Shown in pieces: positions 53,573 to 63,479 of a DNA stretch of 64,000 nt; position 1 is the first letter of the stretch, and every line of letters starts with the position of its first letter. The notes below the pieces were generated by a model. The model was not told where the DNA came from and ran no database searches. It saw only the letters and a list, made by a program, of their open reading frames with translations. A program made the translations under genes and the position numbers. Location of the stretch: NCBI RefSeq assembly GCF_006171285.1, contig NZ_CP040889.1:3720001-3784000 (forward strand). The letters are read 5' to 3'. The DNA is from Leclercia adecarboxylata (GTDB lineage Bacteria; Pseudomonadota; Gammaproteobacteria; Enterobacterales; Enterobacteriaceae).

Positions 53573-53611
53573 GATAATACGCCCCCGGTTTGCACACCGG
53601 GAATCCAGGAG
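53573..53611 (+). promoter_or_regulatory. pyrD -10 and leader hairpin controlling translation
   Basis: GATAAT (53573-53578) is followed by a C-run start region and a hairpin CCCGGT/ACCGGG (53584-53589, 53596-53601, loop TTGCAC), then AGGAG at 53607-53611. In enterobacterial pyrC and pyrD, start-site choice in such a C run depends on CTP. A longer transcript includes the left arm, folds the hairpin and lowers translation. Confidence 0.7.
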
Positions 53612-53616
53612 AGTTC

Positions 53617-54627
53617 ATGTACTACCCCTTCGTTCGTAAAGCCCTTTTCCAGCTCGATCCTGAGCGCGCTCATGAATTTACATTCCAGCAATTACGCCGT
53701 ATTACGGGAACCCCGCTCGAAGCGCTGGTGCGCCAGAAAGTGATGGACAAGCCGGTCACCTGCATGGGGTTAACTTTTAAAAACCCTCTGGGTCTGGCGG
53801 CAGGTCTGGATAAAAATGGCGAATGTATTGATGCGCTGGGTGCGATGGGCTTCGGCTCCATTGAAATTGGCACCGTCACGCCGCGTCCGCAGCCGGGTAA
53901 CGACAAGCCGCGCCTGTTCCGCCTGGTCGAGGCCGAAGGGCTGATCAACCGCATGGGGTTCAATAATCTCGGCGTCGATCACCTGGTCGAGAATGTGAAG
54001 AAAGCCCATTTCGACGGCGTATTAGGCATTAATATCGGCAAAAATAAAGACACGCCGGTAGAGCAGGGCAAAGATGACTATCTGATCTGTATGGAGAAAG
54101 TCTATGCTTACGCCGGGTATATTGCGGTGAATATCTCATCGCCTAACACCCCGGGTCTGCGCACCCTGCAATACGGTGAAGCGCTGGATGACTTATTGGT
54201 CGCCATCAAAAATAAGCAAAATGAACTCCAGGCGACGCACCATAAATATGTCCCGGTGGCCGTTAAAATTGCCCCGGATCTGACAGAAGAAGAGCTGATT
54301 CAGGTAGCCGACAGTTTAGTTCGCCATAATATTGATGGCGTTATTGCCACCAATACCACGCTCGATCGTTCTCTGGTTCAGGGGATGAAACATTGCGACG
54401 AAATGGGTGGGTTGAGCGGACGTCCGGTACAGTTAAAAAGCACCGAAATTATCCGTCGCCTGTCGCAGGAGTTAATGGGTCGCCTGCCGATTATTGGCGT
54501 GGGCGGGATTGATTCGGTGATGGCTGCCCGGGAAAAAATGGCCGCTGGCGCTTCGCTTGTTCAGATATATTCAGGCTTTATTTTTAAAGGCCCGCCGCTG
54601 ATTAAAGAAATCGTTAATCATATCTAA
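53617..54627 (+). CDS. pyrD: Dihydroorotate dehydrogenase (quinone), class 2
   Basis: A 336-aa flavoenzyme of pyrimidine synthesis, attached to the inner membrane, oxidising dihydroorotate with quinone. ATG 53617 is placed by AGGAGAG and gives [20 protein letters not shown], the membrane-docking N terminus of class 2 enzymes. [14 protein letters not shown] carries the catalytic serine of class 2, and GVGGIDS and YSGFIFKGP hold the FMN phosphate. Length equals E. coli PyrD. Confidence 0.97.
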   Translation: MYYPFVRKALFQLDPERAHEFTFQQLRRITGTPLEALVRQKVMDKPVTCMGLTFKNPLGLAAGLDKNGECIDALGAMGFGSIEIGTVTPRPQPGNDKPRLFRLVEAEGLINRMGFNNLGVDHLVENVKKAHFDGVLGINIGKNKDTPVEQGKDDYLICMEKVYAYAGYIAVNISSPNTPGLRTLQYGEALDDLLVAIKNKQNELQATHHKYVPVAVKIAPDLTEEELIQVADSLVRHNIDGVIATNTTLDRSLVQGMKHCDEMGGLSGRPVQLKSTEIIRRLSQELMGRLPIIGVGGIDSVMAAREKMAAGASLVQIYSGFIFKGPPLIKEIVNHI

Positions 54628-54644
54628 TCTTTTATCGCTATTGA

Positions 54645-54679
54645 CAACCAGGGCTTTATTTCCAGCTCTGGTTGTTTTA
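54645..54679 (+). terminator. Terminator of pyrD
   Basis: A 10-bp stem CAACCAGGGC/GCTCTGGTTG (one G-T pair) with a 10-nt AT-rich loop and TTTTA, 18 bp past the pyrD stop. Confidence 0.8.
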
Positions 54680-54794
54680 TATTCCCGGACTGTTGCTTTA
54701 TTAGACATTGTAGTCTTTTATTATTGAAGTTAAAAAAGCGAAGCGGCAATAAGGACTTTCTTACTACAGGACGTTTCGGGAACGGGAGAGACAG

Positions 54795-55331
54795 ATGCGA
54801 ATTAAACCTGACGATAACTGGCGATGGTATTTCTGCGAAGAGCACGATCGTATGATGCTCGATCTGGCTAATGGTATGCTGTTCCGCTCGCGTTTTGCCC
54901 GCCGGATGTTAACCCCGGACGCCTTTGCCGATACCGGTTTTTGCGTCGACGATGCCGCGCTCTATTTCTCCTTTGAAGAGAAATGTCGGGATCTGGACCT
55001 CTCTAAAGAACAACGCGCCGAACTGGTGCTCAATGCGCTGGTGGCGATCCGCTTCCTTAAACCTCAGATGCCAAAAAGCTGGCACTTTCTTGCTCACGGT
55101 GGGCGCTGGACGCCGGTCACCGGTGATGCCGCGTGCGTCAGCCTGAGCGAGAATGCCGAGCAGGTGAATTTGCTGGTAGTGGAGCCAGGCGACAACGCCG
55201 CGCTCTGTTTACTGGCGCAGCCGGCGGTAACTATCGCCGGGCGCACCATGCAGCTGGGGGACCCGATTAAAGTGATGAACGACAGGCTGAAACCGCAACC
55301 GGTCAGCTTCAGCCTCGAGCAGGCCGTTTAG
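54795..55331 (+). CDS. zapC: Cell-division protein ZapC
   Basis: A 178-aa cytosolic protein that binds FtsZ and bundles its filaments at the Z ring; E. coli ZapC has 180 aa. Near-identical segments include [20 protein letters not shown] near the N terminus and FSLEQAV at the end. A CGGGAGAG ribosome site precedes ATG 54795. It has its own unit after the pyrD terminator, and its stop codon overlaps the convergent ycbX by four bases. Confidence 0.95.
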   Translation: MRIKPDDNWRWYFCEEHDRMMLDLANGMLFRSRFARRMLTPDAFADTGFCVDDAALYFSFEEKCRDLDLSKEQRAELVLNALVAIRFLKPQMPKSWHFLAHGGRWTPVTGDAACVSLSENAEQVNLLVVEPGDNAALCLLAQPAVTIAGRTMQLGDPIKVMNDRLKPQPVSFSLEQAV

Positions 55332-56437
55332 GCTTCGAGCTGTAACGACGTTTTAGGTACGCAGCTGCAGCACAGAATGGTGCCGTCGCTGCCAATGGCC
55401 GATTTCTTCAGTGCACTCACTTCACCTTCTACCAGCGTGATGCGACAGCATCCGCAGATCCCCGCACGACAGGAATAGGGCACGCGAATACCGGCCTGTT
55501 CAAGCTGCTCCAGTAATACCTGCTGATTGTTGCCCCGAATGGTCTGTCCCTGCCACTGGATAGTCACCGCCGTTGCGGGCTGGGTTTCCACTTCAGTGGG
55601 CTCTTCCTCGGCGCCAGCCCCGTAGATACGGCCCGGCCCGGTCGAGAGGATCTCCACCTCATCGCCCACGCGGATCACCCCGCTGGAGCGTGGGATCAGG
55701 TTCTGCCCAAAATCGACATCGCCGTTATCCTGCGCGGTGCGGAAGGATTGCAGGGTCTTCAGCGGCTCGCCGGCCGGGTGCTTCTGCCCCTTTTCCGGAC
55801 TGACGGTGGTAAAGATGCAGCGGCTGCACGGTTTCACCACATCGAAAATCACGTCGCCGATGCGGATCGTTTTCCAGGTGTCTTCTTCCCACGCGGCCGC
55901 GCCGGTCACCACCAGGTTAGGGCGGAACTGCTCCATCTGCACGCTGGCCGGGCAGCGCTGTTGCAGATCGCGCAGCGAGGCCTCGTTGGTCAGCAGGAAG
56001 GGGAACCCGTCGGCAAACGACAGCGGCACTGCGGCAAACTTATCTACGCGGCGCGTCAGCTCAGGACCTACCCAACGGAGCTGAACCGGGCGCGAAAAGA
56101 ACTCGCTCAGCCAGCGGTTAATCTCTTCCGGGGCAATGCGGGCGGTAAAGTGGTTGCCCCAGACTTCGGTGGGGGCGTCTGCTGGCGCAAAGTCGCTGAA
56201 GCGGACGATACTACTGGAACCATCCGGCGCGGTGAGATGCAGACCGTCATGCACCGGCACCGGCGTGAAGCGAACCATTTGCGGGAACTGGCGTGCGGTA
56301 ATGAACGTGCCGTCCGGTTCGGTGACCATAAAAATGCGGTCAAAGGCAAAGCCGCTCATGTCTGCAAGGGCATGAGTGAGTCCAATACCGCGCATGGATT
56401 TAACCGGATGAATGAAAAGCCTGGATAACGTCGCCAC
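55328..56437 (-). CDS. ycbX: YcbX, MOSC-domain molybdenum enzyme with 2Fe-2S domain
   Basis: A 369-aa protein that detoxifies N-hydroxylated bases such as 6-N-hydroxylaminopurine in E. coli, using molybdenum cofactor. A MOSC N-terminal beta-barrel ([11 protein letters not shown]) and MOSC domain with [12 protein letters not shown] (molybdenum-binding cysteine region) are followed by a ferredoxin domain from about residue 285. The cluster ligands are in CRAGICGCC and CCSC. GTG 56437 gives the E. coli length after AGGGGG; an ATG 30 bases further up would add an unconserved tail. Confidence 0.92.
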   Translation of the reverse strand: MATLSRLFIHPVKSMRGIGLTHALADMSGFAFDRIFMVTEPDGTFITARQFPQMVRFTPVPVHDGLHLTAPDGSSSIVRFSDFAPADAPTEVWGNHFTARIAPEEINRWLSEFFSRPVQLRWVGPELTRRVDKFAAVPLSFADGFPFLLTNEASLRDLQQRCPASVQMEQFRPNLVVTGAAAWEEDTWKTIRIGDVIFDVVKPCSRCIFTTVSPEKGQKHPAGEPLKTLQSFRTAQDNGDVDFGQNLIPRSSGVIRVGDEVEILSTGPGRIYGAGAEEEPTEVETQPATAVTIQWQGQTIRGNNQQVLLEQLEQAGIRVPYSCRAGICGCCRITLVEGEVSALKKSAIGSDGTILCCSCVPKTSLQLEA

Positions 56438-56475
56438 GGCACCGCCCCCTAAAATGAAAATAAGCACTCAACTTT

Positions 56476-56503
56476 ATGACATAGAGCCCAGATTGGCTAT
56501 AAT
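56476..56503 (+). promoter_or_regulatory. Promoter of rlmL
   Basis: ATGACA (5 of 6 to the -35 consensus) at 56476-56481, a 16-bp spacer and a perfect TATAAT at 56498-56503, 33 bp before the rlmL start and in the divergent gap with ycbX. Confidence 0.65.
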
Positions 56504-56536
56504 GCGCAGCAATTTTCTTAGAGTAAAAGTGACGAT

Positions 56537-58645
56537 ATGAATTCTCTGTTTGCCAGTACGGCCCGTGGGCTGGAAGAGCTGTTAAAAACTGAACTGGAAA
56601 GCCTGGGTGCGCAAGAGTGCCAGGTGGTTCAGGGTGGTGTCCATTTTCAGGGCGACACACGGCTTATTTACCAGAGCCTGATGTGGAGTCGCCTGGCCTC
56701 ACGCATCATGTTGCCGATGAGAGAGTGCAAGGTTTACAGCGATCTCGATCTTTACCTGGGCGTGCAGACTATCGACTGGACAGAGATTTTTGCGCCGGGC
56801 GCCACTTTTGCCGTCCACTTCAGCGGCCTGAATGACGAGATCCGCAACAGCCAGTACGGTGCGCTGAAGGTTAAAGATGCCATCGTCGACTGCTTCACCC
56901 GTAAAAACCTGGAACGTCCTAACGTCGATCGTGAAAACCCGGATCTGCGTATCAACGTTCGCCTGAATAAAGAGATTGCCAGCATTGCGCTGGATCTCTG
57001 TGGCGAAGGCCTGCACCAGCGCGGCTACCGCGATCGTGCCGGTATCGCGCCAATCAAAGAGAACCTGGCGGCCGCCATCGTAATGCGTTCCGGCTGGCAG
57101 CCGGGCACGCCGCTGCTGGATCCAATGTGTGGTTCCGGCACGCTGCTGATCGAAGCGGCGATGCTGGCGACCGACCGTGCGCCGGGCTTGCATCGTGGCG
57201 CGTGGGGCTTTAAGGGCTGGGCACATCACGACGAAGCAATCTGGCAGGAAGTGAAAGCCGAAGCCCAGACCCGCGCCCGTGCCGGGCTGGCGGCCTATGA
57301 ATCCCGCTTCTACGGCTCTGACAGCGACGCCCGCGTCATTGAACGCGCGCGCAGCAACGCCCGTCGTGCCGGGATCGGCGATCTGATTGCCTTCGAGGTA
57401 AAAGACGTTTCTCAGCTCACTAACCCGCTGCCAAAAGGCCCGTACGGCACGGTGATCAGCAACCCGCCTTACGGCGAACGCCTTGACAGCGAGCCAGCGC
57501 TGATTGCCCTGCACAGCCTGCTGGGGCGCACCATGAAGGATCTGTTTGGCGGCTGGAATCTCTCCCTGTTCAGCGCCTCGCCAGAGCTGCTGAGCTGCCT
57601 GCAGCTGCGCGCCGAGCGCCAGTTCAAAGCCAAAAACGGCCCGCTGGACTGCGTGCAGAAGAACTACCATCTGGCCGAGAAAGAGGCCGACAGCAAGCCG
57701 TCTAGCATCGCGGAAGATTACGCTAACCGTCTGCGTAAGAACCTGAAGAAATTTGAAAAATGGGCGAAGCAGGAAGGCATCGAATGCTATCGCCTGTATG
57801 ACGCCGATCTGCCGGAGTATAACGTGGCGGTCGACCGTTACGGCGACTGGGTGGTGGTGCAGGAGTATGCTCCGCCGAAAACCATCGATCCGCAGAAAGC
57901 CCGTCAGCGTATGCTGGATATTATTGCCGCGACCATCAGCGTGCTGAATATTGCCCCGAACAAGCTGATCCTCAAAACCCGTGAGCGTCAGAAAGGCAAA
58001 AACCAGTACGAGAAAATGAACAGCAAGGGCGAGTTTATCGAAGTGGGCGAATACAACGCGCGCCTGTGGGTGAACCTCACCGACTATCTCGATACCGGCC
58101 TGTTCCTCGACCACCGCATCGCCCGTCGTATGCTGGGTCAGATGAGCAAAGGCAAGGACTTCCTGAACCTCTTCTCCTATACCGGCAGCGCCAGCGTGCA
58201 CGCGGGTCTGGGCGGCGCGCGTACCACCACTACCGTGGACATGTCCCGCACCTATCTGGAGTGGGCAGAGCGCAACCTGCGCCTCAACGGCCTGACCGGC
58301 CGCGCGCACCGTCTGCTGCAGGCCGATGTGCTGGGCTGGCTGCGTGAATCTGAAGAGCAGTTCGATCTGATCTTTATCGATCCGCCAACCTTCTCCAACT
58401 CCAAACGCATGGAAGAGTCTTTTGATGTCCAGCGCGACCATTTAACGCTGATGAAAGACCTGAAACGTATGCTGCGTAAAGGCGGCACCATCATGTTCTC
58501 GAACAACAAACGCGGATTCCGCATGGATCACGAAGGGCTGGAAAAACTGGGGCTGAAAGCACAAGAGATCAGTCAAAAAACCCTGTCCCAGGATTTTGCC
58601 CGTAACCGTCAGATCCACAACTGCTGGCTGATTACCGCGGCCTGA
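56537..58645 (+). CDS. rlmL: Bifunctional 23S rRNA methyltransferase RlmKL
   Basis: A 702-aa fusion of two SAM-dependent methyltransferases that make m2G2445 (N-terminal RlmL half) and m7G2069 (C-terminal RlmK half) in 23S rRNA. A THUMP domain covers about residues 45-155. The first catalytic site has [15 protein letters not shown] and NPPYGERL; the second has [14 protein letters not shown] and [10 protein letters not shown]. Length equals the E. coli fusion protein. It is followed 12 bp later by uup. Confidence 0.97.
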   Translation: MNSLFASTARGLEELLKTELESLGAQECQVVQGGVHFQGDTRLIYQSLMWSRLASRIMLPMRECKVYSDLDLYLGVQTIDWTEIFAPGATFAVHFSGLNDEIRNSQYGALKVKDAIVDCFTRKNLERPNVDRENPDLRINVRLNKEIASIALDLCGEGLHQRGYRDRAGIAPIKENLAAAIVMRSGWQPGTPLLDPMCGSGTLLIEAAMLATDRAPGLHRGAWGFKGWAHHDEAIWQEVKAEAQTRARAGLAAYESRFYGSDSDARVIERARSNARRAGIGDLIAFEVKDVSQLTNPLPKGPYGTVISNPPYGERLDSEPALIALHSLLGRTMKDLFGGWNLSLFSASPELLSCLQLRAERQFKAKNGPLDCVQKNYHLAEKEADSKPSSIAEDYANRLRKNLKKFEKWAKQEGIECYRLYDADLPEYNVAVDRYGDWVVVQEYAPPKTIDPQKARQRMLDIIAATISVLNIAPNKLILKTRERQKGKNQYEKMNSKGEFIEVGEYNARLWVNLTDYLDTGLFLDHRIARRMLGQMSKGKDFLNLFSYTGSASVHAGLGGARTTTTVDMSRTYLEWAERNLRLNGLTGRAHRLLQADVLGWLRESEEQFDLIFIDPPTFSNSKRMEESFDVQRDHLTLMKDLKRMLRKGGTIMFSNNKRGFRMDHEGLEKLGLKAQEISQKTLSQDFARNRQIHNCWLITAA

Positions 58646-58657
58646 AAGGAAAAGTAA

Positions 58658-60565
58658 ATGTCATTAATTAGTATGCATGGGGCGTGGCTGTCGTTCAGCG
58701 ACGCGCCGCTTCTCGATAATGCTGAACTGCATATCGAAGATAACGAACGTGTCTGTCTGGTAGGTCGTAACGGCGCCGGTAAATCGACGCTGATGAAGAT
58801 CCTGAATCGCGAGCAGGGGCTGGACGACGGGCGCATTATCTATGAACAGGATCTGATTGTGGCGCGTCTGCAACAGGATCCGCCGCGTAACGTTCAGGGC
58901 AGCGTCTACGATTTTGTTGCCGAAGGCATCGAAGAGCAGGCCGAGTATCTGAAGAGCTATCACGAGATCTCGCATCTGGTCATGACCGACCCGAGCACCA
59001 AAAACCTCAATGAGATGGCGCGCCTGCAGGAGCTGCTGGATCACCACGGCCTGTGGCAGCTGGAAAACCGCATCAACGAAGTGCTGGCGCAATTAGGTCT
59101 GGAAGCGGACATGCCGCTGGGCTCGCTCTCCGGCGGCTGGCTGCGTAAGGCCGCGCTGGGCCGGGCGCTGGTCAGCGGGCCGAAAGTGCTGCTGCTCGAT
59201 GAACCGACGAACCACCTGGATATCGAAACCATCGACTGGCTGGAAGGGTTCCTGAAAACCTTCAACGGCACCATCATCTTTATCTCGCACGACCGTTCGT
59301 TTATTCGCAACATGGCGACCCGCATTGTCGATCTCGATCGCGGCAAGCTGGTGACCTATCCCGGCGACTACGACACCTACCTGCTGGAGAAAGAGGAAAA
59401 CCTGCGCGTTGAGGAGCTGCAAAATGCCGAGTTCGACCGCAAACTCGCCCAGGAAGAGGTGTGGATCCGTCAGGGCATTAAAGCACGTCGTACCCGTAAC
59501 GAAGGTCGCGTTCGCGCCCTGAAAGCGATGCGCCGCGAGCGCAGTGAACGCCGCGAAGTGATGGGCAGCGCGAAGATGCAGGTCGAAGAGGCGAGCCGCT
59601 CAGGCAAAATCGTCTTCGAGATGGAACACGTCAACTACCAGGTTGATGGCAAAGTGCTGGTGAAGGACTTCTCCGCCCAGGTGCAGCGCGGGGACAAAAT
59701 CGCCCTTATCGGCCCGAACGGCTGCGGTAAGACCACGCTGCTGAAGCTGATGCTGGATCAACTTAAGGCCGATAGCGGCCGCATCCACTGCGGAACCAAG
59801 CTGGAAGTCGCCTACTTCGACCAGCACCGCGCAGAGCTGGACCCGGACAGAACGGTGATGGACAACCTTGCCGAAGGTAAGCAGGAAGTGATGGTGAACG
59901 GTAAGCCGCGCCACGTGCTGGGCTATCTGCAGGACTTCCTGTTCCATCCGAAACGGGCAATGACGCCGGTGCGCGCCCTCTCCGGCGGGGAGCGTAACCG
60001 CCTGTTACTGGCGCGTTTGTTCCTGAAACCCAGCAACCTGCTGATCCTTGACGAACCGACCAACGATCTTGATGTCGAAACGCTGGAACTTCTGGAAGAA
60101 CTGATTGATAGTTATCAGGGAACCGTGATGTTGGTGAGCCACGATCGTCAGTTCGTGGATAACACCGTCACCGAGTGCTGGATCTTTGAAGGCCAGGGCC
60201 GCATTGGTCAGTATGTGGGCGGCTACCATGATGCCCGCGGACAGCAGGCGCAATCGCAGGCGACAAAACAGTCAAAAGCGAAGGTTGAAGCGGAAGTTGC
60301 TGTTACAAAAGCAGAAAACATCAAACGCGGCAGTAATAAATTAAGCTATAACCTTCAGCGCGAACTGGAAGGCCTGCCGCTGCGTCTGGAAGAGCTCGAA
60401 GCCAGTCTGGAAAGTTTGCAGGCTCAGGTGGCCGACGCGTCATTCTTTAGCCAGCCGCATGACTATACTCAAAAAGTCCTGGCCGATATGGCCCAGGCTG
60501 AGCAGGCGCTGGAAGAAGCATTTGAACGCTGGGAATATCTTGAGGCTCTGAAAAACGGCGCATAA
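58658..60565 (+). CDS. uup: ABC-F family ATPase Uup
   Basis: A 635-aa soluble ABC-F protein with two ATPase domains; E. coli Uup affects precise transposon excision and acts on ribosomes or branched DNA. Walker A sites are GRNGAGKST (about residue 37) and GPNGCGKTT (about 352), signatures LSGGWLRKAA and LSGGERNRLL, and each Walker B ends in DEPTNHLD or DEPTNDLD. A charged linker lies between the domains, and residues 535-630 form a C-terminal coiled coil that binds DNA in E. coli Uup. Length equals E. coli Uup. Confidence 0.97.
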   Translation: MSLISMHGAWLSFSDAPLLDNAELHIEDNERVCLVGRNGAGKSTLMKILNREQGLDDGRIIYEQDLIVARLQQDPPRNVQGSVYDFVAEGIEEQAEYLKSYHEISHLVMTDPSTKNLNEMARLQELLDHHGLWQLENRINEVLAQLGLEADMPLGSLSGGWLRKAALGRALVSGPKVLLLDEPTNHLDIETIDWLEGFLKTFNGTIIFISHDRSFIRNMATRIVDLDRGKLVTYPGDYDTYLLEKEENLRVEELQNAEFDRKLAQEEVWIRQGIKARRTRNEGRVRALKAMRRERSERREVMGSAKMQVEEASRSGKIVFEMEHVNYQVDGKVLVKDFSAQVQRGDKIALIGPNGCGKTTLLKLMLDQLKADSGRIHCGTKLEVAYFDQHRAELDPDRTVMDNLAEGKQEVMVNGKPRHVLGYLQDFLFHPKRAMTPVRALSGGERNRLLLARLFLKPSNLLILDEPTNDLDVETLELLEELIDSYQGTVMLVSHDRQFVDNTVTECWIFEGQGRIGQYVGGYHDARGQQAQSQATKQSKAKVEAEVAVTKAENIKRGSNKLSYNLQRELEGLPLRLEELEASLESLQAQVADASFFSQPHDYTQKVLADMAQAEQALEEAFERWEYLEALKNGA

Positions 60566-60583
60566 GTTAACCATGGAGCCAGT

Positions 60584-61837
60584 ATGTGTGAACATCACCA
60601 TGCCGATCGGCATATTTTATGCTCACAGTGCGACATGCTCGTGGCGCTTCCCGCGCTCGAGCATGGGCACAAAGCGGCATGCCCGCGCTGCGGGACAACG
60701 CTGACAACTGAGTGGGACGCGCCGCGGCAGCGTCCCACCGCGTATGCTTTTGCTGCGCTGTTCATGCTGTTACTCTCCAACCTCTTTCCTTTCATTTATA
60801 TGAAAGTGGGGGGCATCACCAGCGAAGTGCATTTGCTGGAGATACCCGGTGTGATGTTCTCAGAAGATTACGCCAGCCTCGGCACGTTCTTTATGCTCTT
60901 CGTTCAGATCGTCCCGGCATTTTGCCTGGTGGTGATCCTGCTGCTCGTCAACCGCGTCGTGATGCCTATGGCGCTGAAAATCAGGCTGGCGCGGATCCTC
61001 TTCCAGTTAAAAAGCTGGGGAATGGCGGAGATCTTCCTCGCCGGTATTCTGGTGAGCTTCGTTAAGCTGATGGCCTACGGTGATGTCGGAGTGGGCCTCA
61101 GCTTTATCCCCTGGTGCCTGTATTGCATCCTCCAGTTACGCGCTTTTCAATGCGTTGATCGCCGCTGGGCGTGGGACGACATCGCCCCTGCGCCCGTACT
61201 GCATCAGACGCTGAAAGCCGGGGTACCGGGTATTAATCAGAATCTGCGCCTGTGTCCGTGCTGCACGGCTATCCTCCCGGCCAACCAGGAGATCTGCCCG
61301 CGCTGCGAAACCAAAGGGCACGTGCGGCGTAAAAACAGCCTGCAGTGGACGATGGCGCTGCTTATCACGTCGATGATTCTCTATCTTCCCGCCAACATTC
61401 TGCCGATTATGATCACCGATCTACTGGGCGACAAAATGCCGTCGACCATCATGGCCGGGGTGGTGTTGCTGTGGGGGGAAGGCTCCTATCCGGTGGCGCT
61501 GGTGATCTTTATCGCCAGCATCATGGTACCGACGCTCAAAATGATTGCCATTGCCTGGCTCTGCTGGGATGCCAAAGGGCACGGCAAGCGCGACAGCGAG
61601 CGCATGCATCTGATTTATGAGGTTGTGGAGTTTGTCGGACGCTGGTCAATGATTGACGTGTTTGTGATTGCCGTACTCTCTGCGCTGGTGCGTATGGGAG
61701 GATTAATGAGCATCTATCCCGCCATCGGAGCGGTGATGTTTGCATTGGTCGTTATTATGACCATGTTTGCGGCCATGACCTTCGATCCGCGGTTATCGTG
61801 GGATCGTGAGTCAGAGCCGAGCCATGAGGATGAATAA
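60584..61837 (+). CDS. pqiA: PqiA, inner-membrane subunit of the Pqi transport system
   Basis: A 417-aa polytopic protein with two PqiA repeats, each with an N-terminal pair of CxxC zinc-type motifs (CSQCDML and CPRCGTT; CPCCTAI and CPRCETK) followed by four helices. With PqiB and PqiC it forms a lipid-linked intermembrane transport system. In E. coli the operon responds to paraquat via SoxRS. It begins 18 bp after uup, so a dedicated promoter would lie inside uup. Length equals E. coli PqiA. Confidence 0.96.
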   Translation: MCEHHHADRHILCSQCDMLVALPALEHGHKAACPRCGTTLTTEWDAPRQRPTAYAFAALFMLLLSNLFPFIYMKVGGITSEVHLLEIPGVMFSEDYASLGTFFMLFVQIVPAFCLVVILLLVNRVVMPMALKIRLARILFQLKSWGMAEIFLAGILVSFVKLMAYGDVGVGLSFIPWCLYCILQLRAFQCVDRRWAWDDIAPAPVLHQTLKAGVPGINQNLRLCPCCTAILPANQEICPRCETKGHVRRKNSLQWTMALLITSMILYLPANILPIMITDLLGDKMPSTIMAGVVLLWGEGSYPVALVIFIASIMVPTLKMIAIAWLCWDAKGHGKRDSERMHLIYEVVEFVGRWSMIDVFVIAVLSALVRMGGLMSIYPAIGAVMFALVVIMTMFAAMTFDPRLSWDRESEPSHEDE

Positions 61838-61841
61838 AAGC

Positions 61842-63479
61842 ATGGAAAATAAGCGTGGAGAGGCGAAAGTGCAGAAGGTCAGAAACTGGTCGCCGGTGTG
61901 GATTTTTCCCATCGTGACGGCGCTGATCGGTGCATGGATCCTGTTTTATCATTACAGCCATCAGGGCCCGGAAGTGACGCTCATCACCACCAACGCCGAG
62001 GGCATTGAGGGCGGTAAAACCACCATCAAAAGCCGCAGCGTGGATGTGGGCGTTGTCGAAAGCGCCACCCTGACCGACGATCTGACGCATGTAGAAATTA
62101 AAGCCCGCCTCAATGCTGGCATGGAAAAGCTGCTCCATGGCGACTCGGTATTCTGGGTGGTGAAACCGCAGGTGGGCCGTGAAGGCATTAGTGGTCTGGG
62201 AACCCTGCTATCCGGGGCCTACATCGAACTTCAACCGGGGAAAAAGGGCTCGCAGCCGGAGAATTATCAGCTGCTGGACTCTCCGCCGCTGGCGCCGCCG
62301 GATGCGAAGGGCATCCGTATAACCCTCGACAGTAAAAAAGCGGGCCAGCTCAGCCCGGGCGATCCGGTGCTGTTCCGCGGTTATCGTGTGGGATCGGTGG
62401 AAACCAGCACCTTCGACGCCCAGAAGCGCACCATCAGCTATCAGCTGTTTATCAGTGCGCCAAACGATCGCCTGGTCACCGGCAATGTACGCTTCTGGAA
62501 GGATAGCGGCATCGCCGTTGACTTAACCTCCGCAGGCATGCGCGTCGAGATGGGTTCCCTCTCCACGCTGTTCGGCGGCGGAGTGAGCTTTGACGTGCCG
62601 GAAGGCATGGATCAAGGCCAGCCGGTGGCGCAACAGACCGCGTTCAGGCTCTATGACGATCAGAAGAGCATTCAGGATTCGCTCTATACCGACCATATCG
62701 ACTACCTGATGTTCTTCAAGGATTCGGTGCGTGGCCTGCAGCCGGGCGCGCCGGTTGAATTCCGTGGTATCCGTCTCGGAACCGTCGGTAAGGTGCCGTT
62801 CTTCGCGCCGGGCCTGCGTCAGGTGCTCGATGACGATTACCGTATTCCGGTGCTGATCCGCATCGAGCCAGAGCGCCTGATTAATCAGGTTGGTGATACG
62901 CCTGATATCGCTGAGCATATCGACGGGTTGATGAAGCGTGGCCTGCGCGGCTCGCTCAAAACCGGTAACCTGGTGACCGGAGCGCTGTACGTGGATATGG
63001 ACTTCTTCCCGAAAGAGCCACCGGTTAAAGAGATCCGCGAGTTTGGCGGCTATAAAATCATCCCGACCGTGAGCAGTGGCCTGGCGCAGATCCAGCAGCG
63101 TCTGATGGAGACGCTGGATAAGATCAACAGCCTGCCGCTCAATCCGATGATTCAGCAGGCAACCAATACGCTTAGCGAAAGCCAGGCGACGATGCGCCGT
63201 CTGCAGGCCACGCTGGATAACCTGAACAAGCTGACCGCCAGCCAGTCGATGCAGCAGCTGCCGCAGGACATGCAGAAAACCCTGCGTGAGCTGAACCGCA
63301 GTATGCAGGGCTTCCAGCCGGGCTCCGCCGCGTACAACAAGATGGTGGCGGATATGCAGCGCCTCGATCAGGTTCTGCGCGAACTCCAGCCGGTGCTGAA
63401 AACGCTGAATACGAAGAGCAATGCGCTGGTATTCGAAGCAAAAGACAAAAAGGACCCTGAGCCGAAGGGGGCTAAATAA
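61842..63479 (+). CDS. pqiB: PqiB, MCE-domain intermembrane transport protein
   Basis: A 545-aa protein with one N-terminal transmembrane helix (WSPVWIFPIVTALIGAWILF, about residues 15-34). Three MCE domains follow, starting near residues 40, 155 and 280. A long C-terminal coiled coil (about 400-520) stacks into a tube across the periplasm in E. coli. ATG 61842 matches the E. coli start; an ATG at 61830 overlapping pqiA would add four residues and is closer to the GAGGA site. The stop overlaps the pqiC start (TAATG). Confidence 0.95.
   Translation: MENKRGEAKVQKVRNWSPVWIFPIVTALIGAWILFYHYSHQGPEVTLITTNAEGIEGGKTTIKSRSVDVGVVESATLTDDLTHVEIKARLNAGMEKLLHGDSVFWVVKPQVGREGISGLGTLLSGAYIELQPGKKGSQPENYQLLDSPPLAPPDAKGIRITLDSKKAGQLSPGDPVLFRGYRVGSVETSTFDAQKRTISYQLFISAPNDRLVTGNVRFWKDSGIAVDLTSAGMRVEMGSLSTLFGGGVSFDVPEGMDQGQPVAQQTAFRLYDDQKSIQDSLYTDHIDYLMFFKDSVRGLQPGAPVEFRGIRLGTVGKVPFFAPGLRQVLDDDYRIPVLIRIEPERLINQVGDTPDIAEHIDGLMKRGLRGSLKTGNLVTGALYVDMDFFPKEPPVKEIREFGGYKIIPTVSSGLAQIQQRLMETLDKINSLPLNPMIQQATNTLSESQATMRRLQATLDNLNKLTASQSMQQLPQDMQKTLRELNRSMQGFQPGSAAYNKMVADMQRLDQVLRELQPVLKTLNTKSNALVFEAKDKKDPEPKGAK

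Noticed and set aside
56699..58441. A 580-codon open frame on the minus strand inside rlmL
   Set aside because: Antisense shadow of the RlmKL reading frame; composition is that of reversed codons and no domain motif is visible.
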